This document shows, piece after piece, positions 11,401 through 23,238 of a stretch of 64,000 nt of DNA. This DNA comes from Phymatolithon calcareum (lineage: Eukaryota; Rhodophyta; Florideophyceae; Hapalidiales). A program made the translations under genes and the position numbers. Below the pieces are notes generated by a model, which was not told the origin of the DNA, ran no database searches, and saw only the letters and a list, made by a program, of their open reading frames with translations. The stretch spans positions 682,001 to 746,000 of the forward strand of contig OZ345361.1 of assembly GCA_977006965.1 (NCBI GenBank), written 5' to 3'. How positions within the stretch are numbered: the first letter of the stretch is position 1; the number at the start of each line of letters is the position of its first letter.

Positions 11401-12350
11401 AAACGGCATCACAGGCTACATCAGCCCTCGCATACTCACTGGGGGGTATTATCTGCACGGGAATCAAAGGGGACCCATCTGTCGCGAATACTTTCGCTCG
11501 AGCCCCTGCCTTTCGCAGACACATTTCCTGTATATGCTCAGTCAGTGCATTGTACAGTATTGGTTTAAACCTCTTGTATAGAGTTGTGTAGTGTGGAAGA
11601 TCATCATTTCGGTTTTGAGGAAAGCTTGGATATGAACCGTACTCTGCACCCATAAGCCCGCTTTCTGCAGAAAGTCGCCTGAATGTATCCGCAATGATGC
11701 GCATAGCCTGGTACTGTGTCTTTGTCAGCTTCATACTTCCGTTTGAAATAAGTAGACTCCAGAGGACACGCCAATTGTCAATTCTCAGCAGTACTGCATC
11801 TTCGCCGCCGCCAGTACTACCTTCCGTAGGTAATAGTTGAACGTCGTCTTGGACAATATCAGAAGTGGTAAGAGCGTTTTGATCAATAACAGAGGCATCT
11901 TCATCGCTGTTGCATTCGGCAGGCGTAATCAGCTCATCCTCGAGGAATCCGTTGAGACTTGGTTGGTTTGGCATTCCGTTGTTATCGTTCATACAAGGCT
12001 CAGGTTCTTCTGATCATGTAATAGGAACATACAGATCTTCGCATCCTACCGCAAGTGTTTCGGGCTCATGGACTCCCATTCCATGCACTTCGGGGTTGTA
12101 AACTCTATTTCCCACGAGCTCCCGGCTCCTTGAATTGAGCTGCGTGTTGTTCAGGCCGACCATATCTGATTGCACGAGCTCTCGAGTCGTCGCATCCGCT
12201 AGCGTCTGCTTCAGGATGTGCCCCGTCTCGAAGTTGGGCTTCGGAATCCCTCGCATTGGACAAACGGAAGCTGCTCCTTCGCCGTTTCCGGGCGTGCAGA
12301 TCGCTTGGAGATCGCCTATAAAACGATTAGTGCACTGTACGTGGGAGGGA
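8458..12350 (-). pseudogene. Tnp2/Plavaka-like (CACTA-superfamily) transposase, decayed
   Basis: A long minus-strand coding region can be followed with few frame changes. Near 10.48-10.43 kb it reads F-W-D-D-F-E (first acidic pair), then N-L-P and P-P-G-V. At about 10.22-10.11 kb comes L-D-L-V-G-F-I-G-D-T-P-A followed by H-N-A-S-A-C-C-H-L-C, the G-D-T-P-A...C-x-x-C core of Tnp2/Plavaka transposases. Downstream, D-H-L-L-T-G-H-F-R-D-F and M-S-M-T-E-L-Y-A-L match the C-terminal half. In-frame stops occur at 12014-12016 (TGA), 11216-11218 (TAA), 10956-10958 (TAG), 10809-10811 (TGA) and 9840-9842 (TAA), with frame shifts near 11.06 kb and 8.9 kb. Element ends were not located. A dead copy. Confidence 0.7.
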
Positions 12351-12424
12351 TGGTCTGTCTCAATTGATTGAATGGTCGTTTCAAAATAACAAGGAGGAGG
12401 CTTCTTCCCTAGACGCGTCTACGC

Positions 12425-13252
12425 GTGCGTCTTCCATGCGTATGGAAAGTTTTCGATGCACATTTCATATCTATCTTACAGAGTTTCACGTCTTCGACAA
12501 GTGCAGTGTATCTTTCAATTCTTGTTTCACTATTTATTGCTATTGAAATGAAAATCTCTCTGTACAGTACAACACGATTGATATGTGTAAGGGTCGCAAA
12601 AGCTAAATATGATATCTCATACAGAGGCTTCCAACTTTGCTATGGCTGGACATGGCGGGTAGGGCCCCCCTACGGGTTTTGCGATGACGCTCGGCAGAGA
12701 CACATGTGTCCATTTGCACTGGATTACGCAGAATGGTATACAAAGCGCAACGAATTGCGCCGAGAACACAAGGGCCAGGAGAGCTGCAAACGGAACAGAG
12801 GCCTCCGAATGACAGTTTCGGAACACCAATGAGTTCAGCACACTGCCGGTGTACGTCGTTTTCAAGAGGCAACTCGCACAGTGCCCCCATATATGGGATA
12901 CCGACAGGACCAGTTTCTACATCATCCAGGGGCTCAGCATATTTCACGGGAGTGGACGCAACCCCTTGAGTTCAGGGAAGCCAGGTCTTTATCCACAGAC
13001 CGTCATCAATCCTTACTCTTTGAGCTGCAGCGTATTGAGCAGGAAATGAGATCTTCGTTGTCTCTGTTCAACAGAGAACAAATAGCGTTTTCTAACAACA
13101 TCCAGGACATGAATGAGCGCTCTAGCGCCCGGACAAAAATGTTTGCTCGTCTTCGAGCAGTTAAGTTACTGCGGTCCACAGGTGCCGTGCTCAGCAGAAA
13201 GATTCATTCTTTTTGCGAAGGTAACTCTATTACCCCTGTAAATTTGAAGTGA
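12425..13252 (+). pseudogene. Hypothetical plus-strand frame with coiled coil, one in-frame TGA
   Basis: The frame is open from 12425 to 13252 except for TGA at 12830-12832. The second part contains a convincing amphipathic helix (E-L-Q-R-I-E-Q-E-M-R-S-S-L then N-N-I-Q-D-M-N-E-R). It overlaps minus-strand sequence with a few Cys pairs, so the coding strand is not certain. I do not recognise the product; it could be a partner protein of the Tnp2-like element on its left. Confidence 0.3.
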
Positions 13253-14208
13253 ACAGGGGCGGATTGAACACTGCGAGAGTTTCAAAACCTTTCATTTAGC
13301 CTACTATCAGACTCCAACGCTCCTTGTTTTGCCGATCCTTCCGAATTCCACATTCGATATCCGAACCTTCGTGTCTGTTCCCGGTTGCGACTAGTGTTTG
13401 CAACCTATGCAGATCTCTGACAGGCTCTACAACTAGATGCTACAGTATGATATTCTGCCGTTTATCGAGAAAGGCGTAACGCATCGAAAAAAGTGCAAGC
13501 TGTTCAAGTGATGGGAGTTCAGGTTTTCCATTCATCAGCGCGAAATATTCTGCTAGGTTGCAGCGACTATTCGAAAATGCACGGGAGCACGCTGCCAACC
13601 TTATTCCAAGAGACAACGTCCTGGTTTGAGGGGACGTGGGTCAGCAGCTTTACGCATCGTGAGGATTCAGTCACATCCTTTAACGGCTCGTTACATCACT
13701 ATATCCCCGATAAAGGCACTGAAGCTCAGATACACACTGAACAAGAGTTTCCAAGTTTTTGTCTGCATTGGCAGAGGCTTGAAAACCCGGGCGGATATGT
13801 TCAAGGACCTGAAGCCATTCCGGGGTACTTATACAGCGTATTTCCAGCCGTAGTAATTCGCTCCGATATACTGACCAGAAGCACTCACACTATCTTCGGA
13901 TATCCTCAAACAAGCTCCATTAACCTGAGAAACATAGTCGCGACAAGACATTTTCAAAACTAAAGAAAATTCATTCGTGAAAGGTCACGTCCATGGTCAT
14001 CTAGAAGTGAGATAAACTCTTTACGTGAGAGATCAATCCAGTAAAAACAATACAACAACAAACCAGAATATCCAGTGAAAATTAAAGAATTGTACGGCCT
14101 CTCGCACTGTGGAAGACAAACGACGACAACTGATGATATGCATACACTGTTGAGGGCTAGAAAAAACGGGAAAATGAAACCGTCCAGCCTGAGCCTCACC
14201 ACACTACG
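13253..14208. other. Stretch with one weak ORF
   Basis: A 156-codon frame (13493-13963, plus) is open but has no recognisable domain and competes with an overlapping frame. No repeats or element ends stand out. I would not call a gene here. Confidence 0.3.
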
Positions 14209-16170
14209 CTAAACTCCATTCATCCAGTCGGAGCTCAAATCGCGCGCTGACATTGCCGTCAATATTCCTCGCTGCGCTCCAGCTCTTCTAGCATCCATAT
14301 CAGCCCGGGATGGCGCTCGCGGCTCTATCTGATCTTGAATTTTGATGAAGTCGGCATAGTTGATTTCCATCTTCTCCTTGCGTTGCTTGGAACGCAACAC
14401 TGCCTGCTTCCCACCGCCTCCCCGTCTGAGGGGCTCGAGTCTTGTAGAGTAGCAGCATTCAACGAAGCCATTACCGAGTGCGATATCCTCCGTCGATGTA
14501 ACAGTTCGACCAAGAGCCTTGTTGGTGAGACCGCGCAGTGCAATAGCCATAACATGAACTGTACGTATGGACAACCCCGATATTCCAAGAAATGCAAGGT
14601 AGGCCTTTGCATTGCATCGGTCTACGAGCATGTCCAGCGCCAGCCAGTGAAGCCTGATTGGTTCGTCGACGGTCTCCATAATCTTTCCACTGTCATCAAG
14701 GAAGAGGGTGCTGTGCTTGTTCGTCGCATAGCTGGGAGGTGAAAAGATTGTTCTCTTGTACCGCATGATAAAGTTTAGGGAAGGAAAGTTCGCCTTCAGT
14801 CGATTGATCTCGACGGAATAGAACATAGGCCCAGCCATACTTCCGTCTTGCAGACTCCGGCACTCCTTTGAGGTTCCATGCTTCGCAGTCGGAATGTCCC
14901 ACGGAGAGCGATGAGGCCGTACAGTTGGAACCTTGAGCTCTTCGTCCGCGCTTATGTCATCAAATATATACTCGTACCCGTCAGCTCTTGCATGGATATA
15001 GCTCTTCCTTTTCACCAGGTACTCCTCGTCGATGAATTCCGCAAGAAACATTACTCTCAAATGAAAAATCGTAAGCATTTTGCACCGGTAATAGTTCTGA
15101 AGCAAATTCCAGGACGAACGGATCTTATGCACGACATCCTTTCGATATTCTTCTCGAAGAAACCATTCTTTATCTACCATGTTATATTCCTCGCTCTCGG
15201 CCTCTGCTGCGCCGAGTTCTGGTACAAATTCGCTCAGACGTGCTCTCTTGTGAGCTCGGACGTCTCTCAGCGGTTGGGAAGATACTGACGGCGATATTTG
15301 CGAACGTCCCTGCGTCGATGCTGTGCACATCTCGATCGTTCGCGTGGACGGCATATCGGCTCCAGCATCGTCACTGAATGCTGAAAGCCTCTCGGCAGAC
15401 GCTTCGTTGGCACTGACCGTCCGGACACTGGGCATTGCAGATTCCTCAAAGTCCACGAAATGTGTCACAGCGTTCACAGTCGCACGCACGGACTCGGGTG
15501 GATGCATTGCAACTATCCAGGAGGGCATAAGTACAGATCGCTTCGCTCCAGGGTGCCTTGCGATGTCTTCCGTGGTTCGAGACACCGGCGTTGGTGGGAG
15601 AGGCATTTCTTCTACATTTGTGGGCTTCTCGAACATGTCTTCTTCTTCCCTTGCATACCTTATCGCAGATACTGCTGCCTCCTTCAGAAGTAGGGAATAC
15701 ACTTTCCCTGTCGTAGATCAGAGACATCTTCGTTTGGAGTTTCCCTTGATCGAGAACGTGAGCATCGCAAACCCCGACGCTTCTATGATAGTGCCTGCTT
15801 CGTCTGTCCACGCGTTTAGGATGTTCTGAGAAACCATCCAACGGCAGTTCGGAACCTGGAGAGCAAAACTCAACGATGTGAGAATACAAGTCTGTTCTGC
15901 GAAGGGCACAACGAAGTTCGCGTCCATAAATGCTTCTTTGAAGAACGTAACATCGAGCTTCACCGCATTTCGCTTGCTGTTGTAATCGAGACACAAAATG
16001 TCGTCTGGATGAGGCTCATTCAGACGACGAGCTGCCCTACTGAAGTTGAGGTCGCTGACTTGCACAGCAAGGGCACTCGTCGAGCTCTGCATCTGAGAAA
16101 GAGCATACACGACCTGACCCCCCGGATGATTGCCTTGATTCGCCGCGCCCTGAGGTCCTTCCCTGGCCAT
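14209..16170 (-). pseudogene. Unknown 653-codon protein split by one in-frame TGA
   Basis: The frame starts at ATG 16170 and runs to TAG at 14209-14211 with a single interruption, TGA at 15718-15720. The N-terminal 150 residues contain N-F-S-R-A-A-R-R-L-N-E-P and L-C-L-D-Y-N-S-K-R. The C-terminal ~490 residues have an acidic, Ser/Pro-rich linker, a K-R-A-R-L basic stretch, and a conserved-looking globular part (E-Y-L-V-K-R-K-S-Y and L-H-W-L-A-L-D-M-L-V-D-R-C). I do not recognise the family. No splice sites that would remove the TGA and leave an intron of realistic size are visible. Its place between transposon remnants suggests an element-borne gene, but a host gene is possible. Confidence 0.5.
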
Positions 16171-17610
16171 GATTTACGGTTTCTGGAGCTGCGCGTGCTG
16201 GGTCTCGTGTGCTGCCGCGAATCGTGCAGTTTCACGAAGTGAGGAATAACAGTGCTCTTCCGGTCCGATTCGAGCGCACCGGACCGGACGGACGCTTTTG
16301 GCTGTTCGCATGTTGTCGTTAAAGATCATGAAAGAGCCCGCGCGCCGCATCCGTCGTAAACTCTGAACCTTGTGATGCCCCCTTCATTCCTTCTTTGGTC
16401 CCTCCGGACCTCTGAAAGGGAAGAGTACGGAGATGTCAATTTTTCTTCATTGATCTCCATCTTTCGCGATCTTAATATGCACTTTTCAGTGCATACAGAG
16501 GTCAATAACTGTAAACATCTACGCTGAAAGCCATTAATGGCTTTCAGCGAACAATTGATTTCATGGTCAATTTGCTACCGTAAGAGAATACCACTGCACT
16601 GGTGGTTACAGCGCACAATACATGTCAAAATACACTTCGTCAGCCCTACGATTTCAAGTACGTAGATTTTTTATATTGCTCTAGCCAATGTCACCCAGGA
16701 TATGCTGCAGCATGCCATGACAGTGTCTCGTCCCCGTTATAGAACCTTGGTCCTAGTTTGGTGACGTGACTGCGTTATCAGCGGTCCGAATAGCGGTCAA
16801 TTTGGTATTAAACGCCACTGCACATCGCCGGCGATGGTGTGTTGAGGCAGCATGCCGGCTCAAACCAAGCTAAGGTAGCATACGGCAGCATTCCTGCCAT
16901 TCTGTGGGACGATATGCAGTTAGTCAGATATTCTCCTCCACTCGTGTACCGTATGTCGCCTGAAATTTCCGTCCCGTTTTGTGGTACGTGCATTGCGCAT
17001 CTTTGCAATCTTTAATGTGTTCGTTCAAATCACGATCTAACACGTCTACTTGGTCTGCGATTCTTGTAGCGTCATCAGTTCGAGACGGCACGCAGTGGTT
17101 CCAACTAACACTATGTCATTGTTCGAAGCTTTTGTTTGCACAGTCATTGTCGGATGATGTGGCTTACTCAATCTTGGTCGAGTGAAAAGAGATACACTGT
17201 TGGTATGTTGTTGGTATCTCGGACTGTCTCACATATCCCATCGAGAGTCGCATAAGGCAGATTCCACTTTCATTGTCCGATGAGATAAGTTTACCCGTCC
17301 TCATCTCGGTTCTTCTTACTTTTCCTAACATGTCTTAGATGTGGTAGGTTGCACCGTCATTGCCGGATCCGGTAAGATCTATCGCCATTGCCGAATGGAG
17401 TCGATCGCGTCTCCATTATCTGCGTCAGTCTTCCACATCCTAACAAACCCTGCTTTTTGAAAATGTGCTCTCGAAGGGAAGATTGCAAATATATCATGTA
17501 TCACACACGATACTCGTGGCTCTGCAACATTGAAATGTTGGCCCATGAATTGTCAGGTGAGGAAAGTTCACGCCATTATTAGCTTCCATCTTTCCTTTAT
17601 CATCACGTAG
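16171..17610. other. Non-coding stretch with small palindromes
   Basis: No supported gene. A perfect 28-bp palindrome built on GCTGAAAGCC/GGCTTTCAGC lies at about 16524-16551 and a hairpin TATGCACT/AGTGCATA just before it. The motif CATTG-T/C-C-G-GAT recurs several times between 17140 and 17400 without regular spacing. Confidence 0.4.
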
Positions 17611-18204
17611 CTAACTTCTTTGTCTTTCGTTTTGCTTTTTCACGTTTTCGTATTGCAGAGAAAAGGAGCCAAAACAAGTCGTGCATATGCTTTTAGAACT
17701 AGATGTTATTGCCACGAAGGCACCGTGGCAAATCAGGCGCTCACTGAGCAAAGTATGTTCAGAACGTTTCTCCTCTATTATATAATCCCTTTCTTCTGTT
17801 TCTAGTTCACGACTAAAGAGAATAGGACACGATATACTGACGTCCCCATAGCTCAGTACTTCACTCTCCAACCAGTTTATATGATCCAGTTTATAGCCGT
17901 TTTTGTGCTCTGACACTAACTCCGTATCGCTCCGATACATTCCCTCATTCTCAGGATAGATAGCACTGGTATTGCCGATATTATAAACTCAATACTTCGA
18001 TAGATAAAATCAATCGCGGTTTTAATACTGCTAAGTGCTTCAAGAACCCCTACCTGTCCGACAGATCGATAGTGGTGATCACAAATCACCCGGTTTGTAA
18101 TCAGAAAAATCATTCAGCAAGGGCTAATTCAGTGTCGTAGAAGACCGCTCTTTCGTGTCAAAATGCAGGGGCCTGTTTCGCTTCTCCGAGCGTGACATAG
18201 AATC
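17611..18204 (-). other. Weak minus-strand ORFs
   Basis: Open frames 17611-17940 (109 codons) and 17916-18113 (65 codons) overlap on the minus strand. Neither shows a domain. Base composition matches the surrounding AT-rich DNA, so these are recorded only as open frames. Confidence 0.2.
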
Positions 18205-18684
18205 CTAGGATAATGTGTCACGCTCCGTTAACTTTTTCGACCTATCGCAGGATACCGATTCTGATATCGGCCCGATATTGTGGACCCAGTCCGTACATAG
18301 CGCACATTGATCGCAAAATAAGGCACACCACGGCGCCATGCTCCCCCAGTGCACCGACGAATGAGCGCGCGACCAAGCCGCTTGTTCCAACCCGGAACGC
18401 GCGGCTGATTGAAGCCCAGGCTCACCAAACGGGCTACTCGCCTCCGAGAACGTTCCGCTCGCGTCCATCGCTATTACAGACGACAAAGACGCGAGCCACC
18501 CCTCCAAGTCATGCGTTGTATTAATTAAAATATGGTTAAATCCGTCCACCGCATAACGGCTATATCTCGAATTTTCGCGGGCAAATTTCGAAAATAACGA
18601 AAGCCACGAAAGCGAACCGTGCACATTTTGTGCACAATGCACGGGCAGAGCTCGAAAACCTACTTCTCTACTATTTCTCTCCAA
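18205..18684 (-). CDS. Hypothetical protein, 159 aa
   Basis: An open minus-strand frame of 159 codons with an ATG start and a Ser/Ala-rich middle (S-S-V-I-A-M-D-A-S-G-T-F-S-E). No domain recognised. It may be a real small gene because local GC is higher than on either side, or a chance frame. An inverted repeat (CGTGACAT...ATGTGTCACG, about 18191-18221) overlaps its 3' end. Confidence 0.25.
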   Translation of the reverse strand: MERNSREVGFRALPVHCAQNVHGSLSWLSLFSKFARENSRYSRYAVDGFNHILINTTHDLEGWLASLSSVIAMDASGTFSEASSPFGEPGLQSAARSGLEQAAWSRAHSSVHWGSMAPWCALFCDQCALCTDWVHNIGPISESVSCDRSKKLTERDTLS

Positions 18685-19042
18685 AATGCGAATCCTGCAA
18701 CGAGAGGCTTCGTTGCATTACGGTCCATGATGTACGCGAACTGTAAGCTGTTTTTTCTATCAACAAACTACGTTTATGGTAAATTTCCGCCTACCTGTTC
18801 TGCTTCATATGGACGCCACATAGGCCTTATTATTAAAATTCGGTATGAAACAGCTCCTGCTTTTGTCCCTCTCCTAACATTTCCCTGCTTCAACGTGACT
18901 ATTTTCAATAATTATAGATTTTGCTAATTTTTTAAATTGTTTTTGAAAACCGTGACTTTCATTTCTGAAATATGACATAACCCCATCTAGATCTGAACAC
19001 TCTCCCAGATTCTCCTGGTCCAATGCACTGAGACAGTCCAAT
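18685..19042. other. AT-rich spacer upstream of the syntaxin 3' end
   Basis: No gene, repeat or element end seen. Confidence 0.4.
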
Positions 19043-19912
19043 TTAGTAATAAGGTTGGGTCGTCAGTGGTACGGTGACCGCAATAATTATGACGAGAATG
19101 ATTACAATGACAAGCACTATAATCCATATTTTCTTCTTGTTCTTGGACTTCTGATATCGACTGGCCTCCACAACCTCCTCGCCAGCTTTCTTGACATCCT
19201 CCTTGACCCCTTGCACATCGTATTCGACGTCGTTGATGAGCGTTTGCTGCGTCTCGACAAAAATAGTCATATCTCGAAACATTTGATTGAGGTCTGCTAT
19301 ACTCTTGACGAGTTGTTGGATATCAGCGTGTCTCGCATGAATATCTGCAATTTGATGACGCATTTCCGACGAGCCTGGATCATCAAGCACAGACTCAAGT
19401 TTGTCGCCGTTGTGCAACGCTGCATCGACAGCACGCTCGCTAGCGTTGGGGTTTACATCGAGCACAGCCTGTTTCAAGCCTGCGGTAAGCGACGCTTTGT
19501 GCGATTCTTTCGCTTTGGCAAGACGACCGGTCACGGCAATGAAGTCCTTACCCAGCTTAGTGTAGCGTACAAGGCGAGTACGCACTGTGGCAGGTCGATT
19601 GGAATTCTCCGCCGCGAATGAACGATTGTCGTCGGTCATATTTTCCAGACGGCGGCGTACTGCGTGCAGTTTTGTTTCAACCTTCTCGAGTTCCTCGGTG
19701 CGAGAGGACGCACTTCCGGCAGAGAGTGAAGCGGAGGCACTTGAAATGACTCCATCTGCCCAGGAAAGAACTTTTTCGATTTCGGCAGATTCGCGGTTGA
19801 AACCCTGGTAAAGGCGTTCGGAATCTTCGTCCAGACCAGCCTCGATATCCATCTCCACTACGGCCGTGGAAGAACGCTCGCCGCGTTGCAAATCTGCGAG
19901 GCGGTCCGTCAT
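19043..19912 (-). CDS. Qa-SNARE (syntaxin), copy 1, intronless, 289 aa
   Basis: Syntaxins sit on target membranes by one C-terminal transmembrane helix and zip with three partner SNARE helices to fuse vesicles. Here a long helical N-terminal region (about residues 30-180, Habc-like) precedes a classical Qa SNARE motif (about 185-250) with the ionic-layer Gln in F-V-E-T-Q-Q (Gln 222) and the signature I-N-D-V-E-Y-D-V. A lysine-rich junction (257-261) and one hydrophobic helix (262-283, mainly Ile/Val) follow, with a six-residue tail. Start ATG is at 19912 and stop TAA at 19043-19045. Length is normal for the family. A second copy lies at 51721-52707; the two share sequence for about 100 bp upstream of the ATG, but the tails after the membrane helix differ. 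Confidence 0.9.
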   Translation of the reverse strand: MTDRLADLQRGERSSTAVVEMDIEAGLDEDSERLYQGFNRESAEIEKVLSWADGVISSASASLSAGSASSRTEELEKVETKLHAVRRRLENMTDDNRSFAAENSNRPATVRTRLVRYTKLGKDFIAVTGRLAKAKESHKASLTAGLKQAVLDVNPNASERAVDAALHNGDKLESVLDDPGSSEMRHQIADIHARHADIQQLVKSIADLNQMFRDMTIFVETQQTLINDVEYDVQGVKEDVKKAGEEVVEASRYQKSKNKKKIWIIVLVIVIILVIIIAVTVPLTTQPYY

Positions 19913-20573
19913 CTCTAGGGATCTGATTTTCGAAGGAGAACGCTGTTCCTGCTTTTCCGGTGTACCTTAAATATGTACACCCTTCTTCGGGAATATTGGA
20001 AAACGAAGGATGATGTTCATGAAGAGGAGGGTGTCAAAACGAAGAGAATACGCTGATCTTATATCTGCTGAGTGGGGACTGTACTGTACAGTACTGTATC
20101 CAGTGATGTGCCAACCTCACTAATCCAATGTATCATAGGCGCCTCACGGCGCTCACAAGGGTTGATTTTCCTGTAGAACAGCAAATCAACGAGGAGAATG
20201 TTTGTTTGCTAGGAATGTGTGGACTGAATGGAAGGTCCGTAGCGGACGGGTGACTGGCCAAATCCAAGATCAGTGAGTGCTGGCTCTCTTTGATACTACT
20301 TCGCAATCCTACACCTGTACAAACTACAGTCAATCCTCGATAACTGGATCTTCGAATTTAGAAAATCCTCGGTTTTCAGAATACAAGAGGCCTTCACGAA
20401 AACGGTATCCTCACAAATTTATCTAAATTTTAAGAATCTTAGAATATTTGATATCTGGATGTCGCCCATGCCTGAGCCACGGTGCATGCATGAAATTTGT
20501 AAACGTTTTTGAGACGGTTTCACGGAACATATTCACCACATGGGCGCTTTGCGGAGCCGAGAACAAGATTGCT

Positions 20574-21516
20574 CAGGCCCGGTCTATACAGACTTTTTCG
20601 TGCCCGTGCTGTGGCCGTTTTCTTCAATGTTGAATACGATTGGCTGAAATTTTGTGTAAGAAGGAGCTCTGGATGCAAAACGGGGGAGCAAAAGTTTTAA
20701 CCTCCTGGGCCGGTCGAAGGAGGTTCTGTGCCCGCCCGCTCATCATACGGGCAAATGGCGCCAAATTGTGGCCTTACACGTGCTCAGTCGCTGCGCGGGA
20801 GCATGTATGCAAGCAATGAGCGGGGATTTGAAATGGCACCTCGCCCTCCTCGGCACGCTCCTGGTTCTGCTCTTCGAGCTATCTGAGAGCAGTATGTTGA
20901 AAGGCACTACATGTAAGATGAAAATGCGACGCGCATCGAGAAGACGGCACCGAAAGTCATTTGTTTTCATCACTGGAGGACTCAATGACGCGGAATTCAA
21001 GCGATGTTTCAGGATGGAAAGGCCTGTCTTTTTTAAACTTCTTCGCCTCGTTCGCCGCCATCACTGTCGGGATTGATTTGCTCATTGAATCAGGGCGATT
21101 GACATCTGCAGCATCCTCTGCAGCATCCCCGATACCGCCGTCGACTTGATTCGATAGCGGTCTATCACCGACAGCATGTGAAACAGCGGATGACATGCCT
21201 GTGCGGGTGCTGCCCATCTCGTAGCGTCCATTTCGCGAGGAGTGTAGGACAGGCGGCGTCGCTAGTGGACATACATGTTTGTGGTGTTGCCGGATGTATT
21301 GTACGACTCATGAGTACGAGGCTAACTTCAAGTTAATTCTGTAACGTTTCTGCAGCGATTGCGTACAGCAATGACAGACTGTCGCTGAACGAAAAATTCT
21401 CTCGTTCGGCGTATGGACAGCCACAGCATTTTGCCCAATTTGCTTCAATTTACTGTATTAAATTGAAGCAAAACGGGCACAGCGCGGCACGAAAAAGTCT
21501 GTATAGACCGAGCCTT
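20574..21516 (+). mobile_element. Harbinger-type element nested in the pogo-type element
   Basis: Inverted ends of about 50 bp start GGCCCGGTCTATACAGACTT on the left and mirror at 21465-21516. The flanks (TCA on the left, TTA on the right) fit a degraded 3-bp TWA target duplication. Inside, 20768-21076 encodes 102 residues ending in G-L-N-D-A-E-F-K-R-C-F-R-M and R-P-V-F-F-K-L-L, the start of a Harbinger/DDE_Tnp_4 transposase; the catalytic part is missing. Confidence 0.7.
20768..21076 (+). pseudogene. Harbinger transposase N-terminal fragment
   Basis: A 102-codon frame whose last 30 residues match the pre-catalytic helix of DDE_Tnp_4 transposases (D-A-E-F-K-R-C-F-R-M-x-R-P-V-F-F-K-L-L). No DDE triad follows before the element ends. 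Non-functional remnant in a non-autonomous element. Confidence 0.6.
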
Positions 21517-21750
21517 AATTTCTAACATTGGTTTCTGGGCCGAGCTCCCAACATATCCTTCAACGAGGCGCATATGACCGCCAACTTGCCGGACAAGGGG
21601 CATGTGTAAGCCATGTTGACTGCATTTCCGTCTTTCGGTCGTACACGTGTAACATTTGAGCTATCATACAGATTCGAATCCAGATTATCCTCGGTATCTG
21701 GATTTCAATCCTTTCCAAATTGGACATCCATTTATCGAGGATTGACTGTA

Positions 21751-22040
21751 GTACATACTGGGAGATCGAGGCAGGTCGTTTCTTGCAAGACGCAAGCTGG
21801 AAATTGCAAAGTTGCCCCAAACGTCTGCTGCGTGGACTGAATGGAAGATCCGCAGCGGAAGGGTGACTGTCCAAATCCAAGTTCAGTGAGTGCTGGCTCT
21901 CTTTGATACTACTTCGCGAGCCTACACCTGTACAGACTAGTACCTACCGGGAGATCGAGGCAGGTCGTTTCTTACTCATAATTTGCAAGACGCAAGCTGG
22001 AAATTGCGAAGTTGCCCAAGCGTCTGCTGATGCGTTGGTA
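21751..22040 (+). repeat. Imperfect tandem duplication of about 192 bp (second unit partial)
   Basis: The unit beginning GGGAGATCGAGGCAGGTCGT occurs at about 21761 and again at about 21952. Part of the unit (GTGGACTGAATGGAAG onward, about 21832-21942) also lies at about 20219-20324 on the other side of the pogo-type element. The element therefore inserted within a tandem array. Confidence 0.65.
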
Positions 22041-22767
22041 ACTTCTAATTTATAATCTCCATTTCTTCTTCGTAATCTGCACTGTGCGTTCGAAAATGAC
22101 TGAAAAACGCAGATTTTGTCAACATAGGGCACAGTACCGCCCCTAGCGTTAGTCCATCCATGAGAATGCCAATTCGCTTCCTGCGATTGTTCGAAATAAA
22201 AGAAAGTCTACCGAACAAGTAAAAAACGAGAAAATCGAAAGCTTGAACAGTTGTTTGCGTGCCTCTGAGAGCGCAGCACAGTTAGGATTAGCTCACGTTA
22301 TATCGCCGGCGTTGGAAATTCCAACTTGGGTTACGACAAGGATATTTGTAGTTTTCTACAAATTCTGGGGTGGGCGATGAAGGCGTATGAGCCCGTGGAA
22401 AGGGACTGCAAAATATCCTGAGCTAAATATATAAACTTATGAGATTATGCGCAAGTAGTTTCCCTGTGCTTCTGCGATTTTATTGCTAGTCGAGACGATG
22501 AACAATGCTTTGTATGCTCGTTAAAATCAGGTACTCACGATTCACACCCCCTCAAAACGGCTCCAATCGCAGATTTCTGATAAAAAGCGACCGGAGTCTA
22601 GAAACCAATTTATCATAAATGCCTTAGGGCGTATGCTTTCTGCCCTTCGGGATATCTCAGCTTCCTTGCACATTAAATTGATACAGGCTCTGAGGCCCTC
22701 CTTTAATCCTTGTTTATATTCAAGGTGCCTTTCCATTACCTTTTTCAAAATTGCTGGGAAACCTTAT
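22041..22767. other. Stretch without a supported gene
   Basis: A 68-codon minus frame (22542-22748) predicts a helix-rich peptide with no recognisable family. Nothing else stands out. Confidence 0.35.
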
Positions 22768-22918
22768 GAAGCATGAGGGCTATACGACTCCTCTTGTAAC
22801 AGAATCAATGGAAATACACATTTAGTAAAAATTGGAAAGCTCCTAGAGACCCAACTTTCTAGAAGAAATTGAGGTGGGGCGCATTACCCTCAATCAAATG
22901 CACTTTGCTAACTAGGGT

Positions 22919-23221
22919 TCATGATATCCAATCGGCGTCAATTGATGGCCACAGCAGTGAGGTGTAGAGCACGGGAAAAAAAGCGCGTGAGGAGGTTCGT
23001 CCGTTCCAGAGTCGGAGAAGTTTTCTCCCTCGTGCGGTGTCGAAGAGACTTCGTCGAGAGAACCACCCAAACGCTCTCAAACAGTCATTTGTAAAGGCAC
23101 TAAAAACAATCTTGACCGGGTGTGTGCAGAAGTCCAGAGGGTTTATCTGTAATTCAAACTGGGAGTGACTTAAGTAGTCTGGCTGACAAGCGGGGATGTC
23201 TGTCGAATTCATGCAGTTCAT
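22919..23221 (-). pseudogene. Unknown 100-codon frame conserved in both segment copies at DNA level
   Basis: The frame reads through a region kept in both duplicates (match 53218-53521) and contains D-F-C-T-H-P-V-K-I-V-F-S-A-F-T-N-D-C and a basic C-terminal half. In copy 2 an extra base near 53446 shifts the frame. Family not recognised; it may be an exon of an older gene or element. Confidence 0.3.
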
Positions 23222-23238
23222 CCAGGACTCTCTGCGAT

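Larger units (their letters stand above)
20327..21748. mobile_element. pogo-type non-autonomous element with nested Harbinger fragment
   Basis: Ends CAGTCAATCCTCGATAA and the complement form inverted repeats flanked by TA (20325-20326 and 21749-21750), typical of pogo/Tigger-like elements. Its 1422 bp contain no pogo transposase but a second element (about 20574-21516). Segment copy 2 has nothing comparable at this position, so the insertion followed the duplication or was lost from copy 2. Confidence 0.75.

Noticed and set aside
12603-12947. Minus-strand frame with C-S-V-C pairs as a zinc finger of the Tnp2-like transposase.
   Set aside because: The Cys spacing fits no finger I can name, and the opposite strand has a more convincing coiled-coil frame.
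7383-14205. CACTA-like ends (CACACTGGG at 7383, CACACTACG at 14199) bounding the Tnp2-like transposase.
   Set aside because: The right-hand motif faces the wrong way for an inverted pair, and there is no 2-3 bp duplication or subterminal repeat.
15718-15742. A GT...AG pair of about 18 bases that would splice out the TGA at 15718-15720.
   Set aside because: Far below a workable intron length; the shortest introns inferred here are 60-67 bp.
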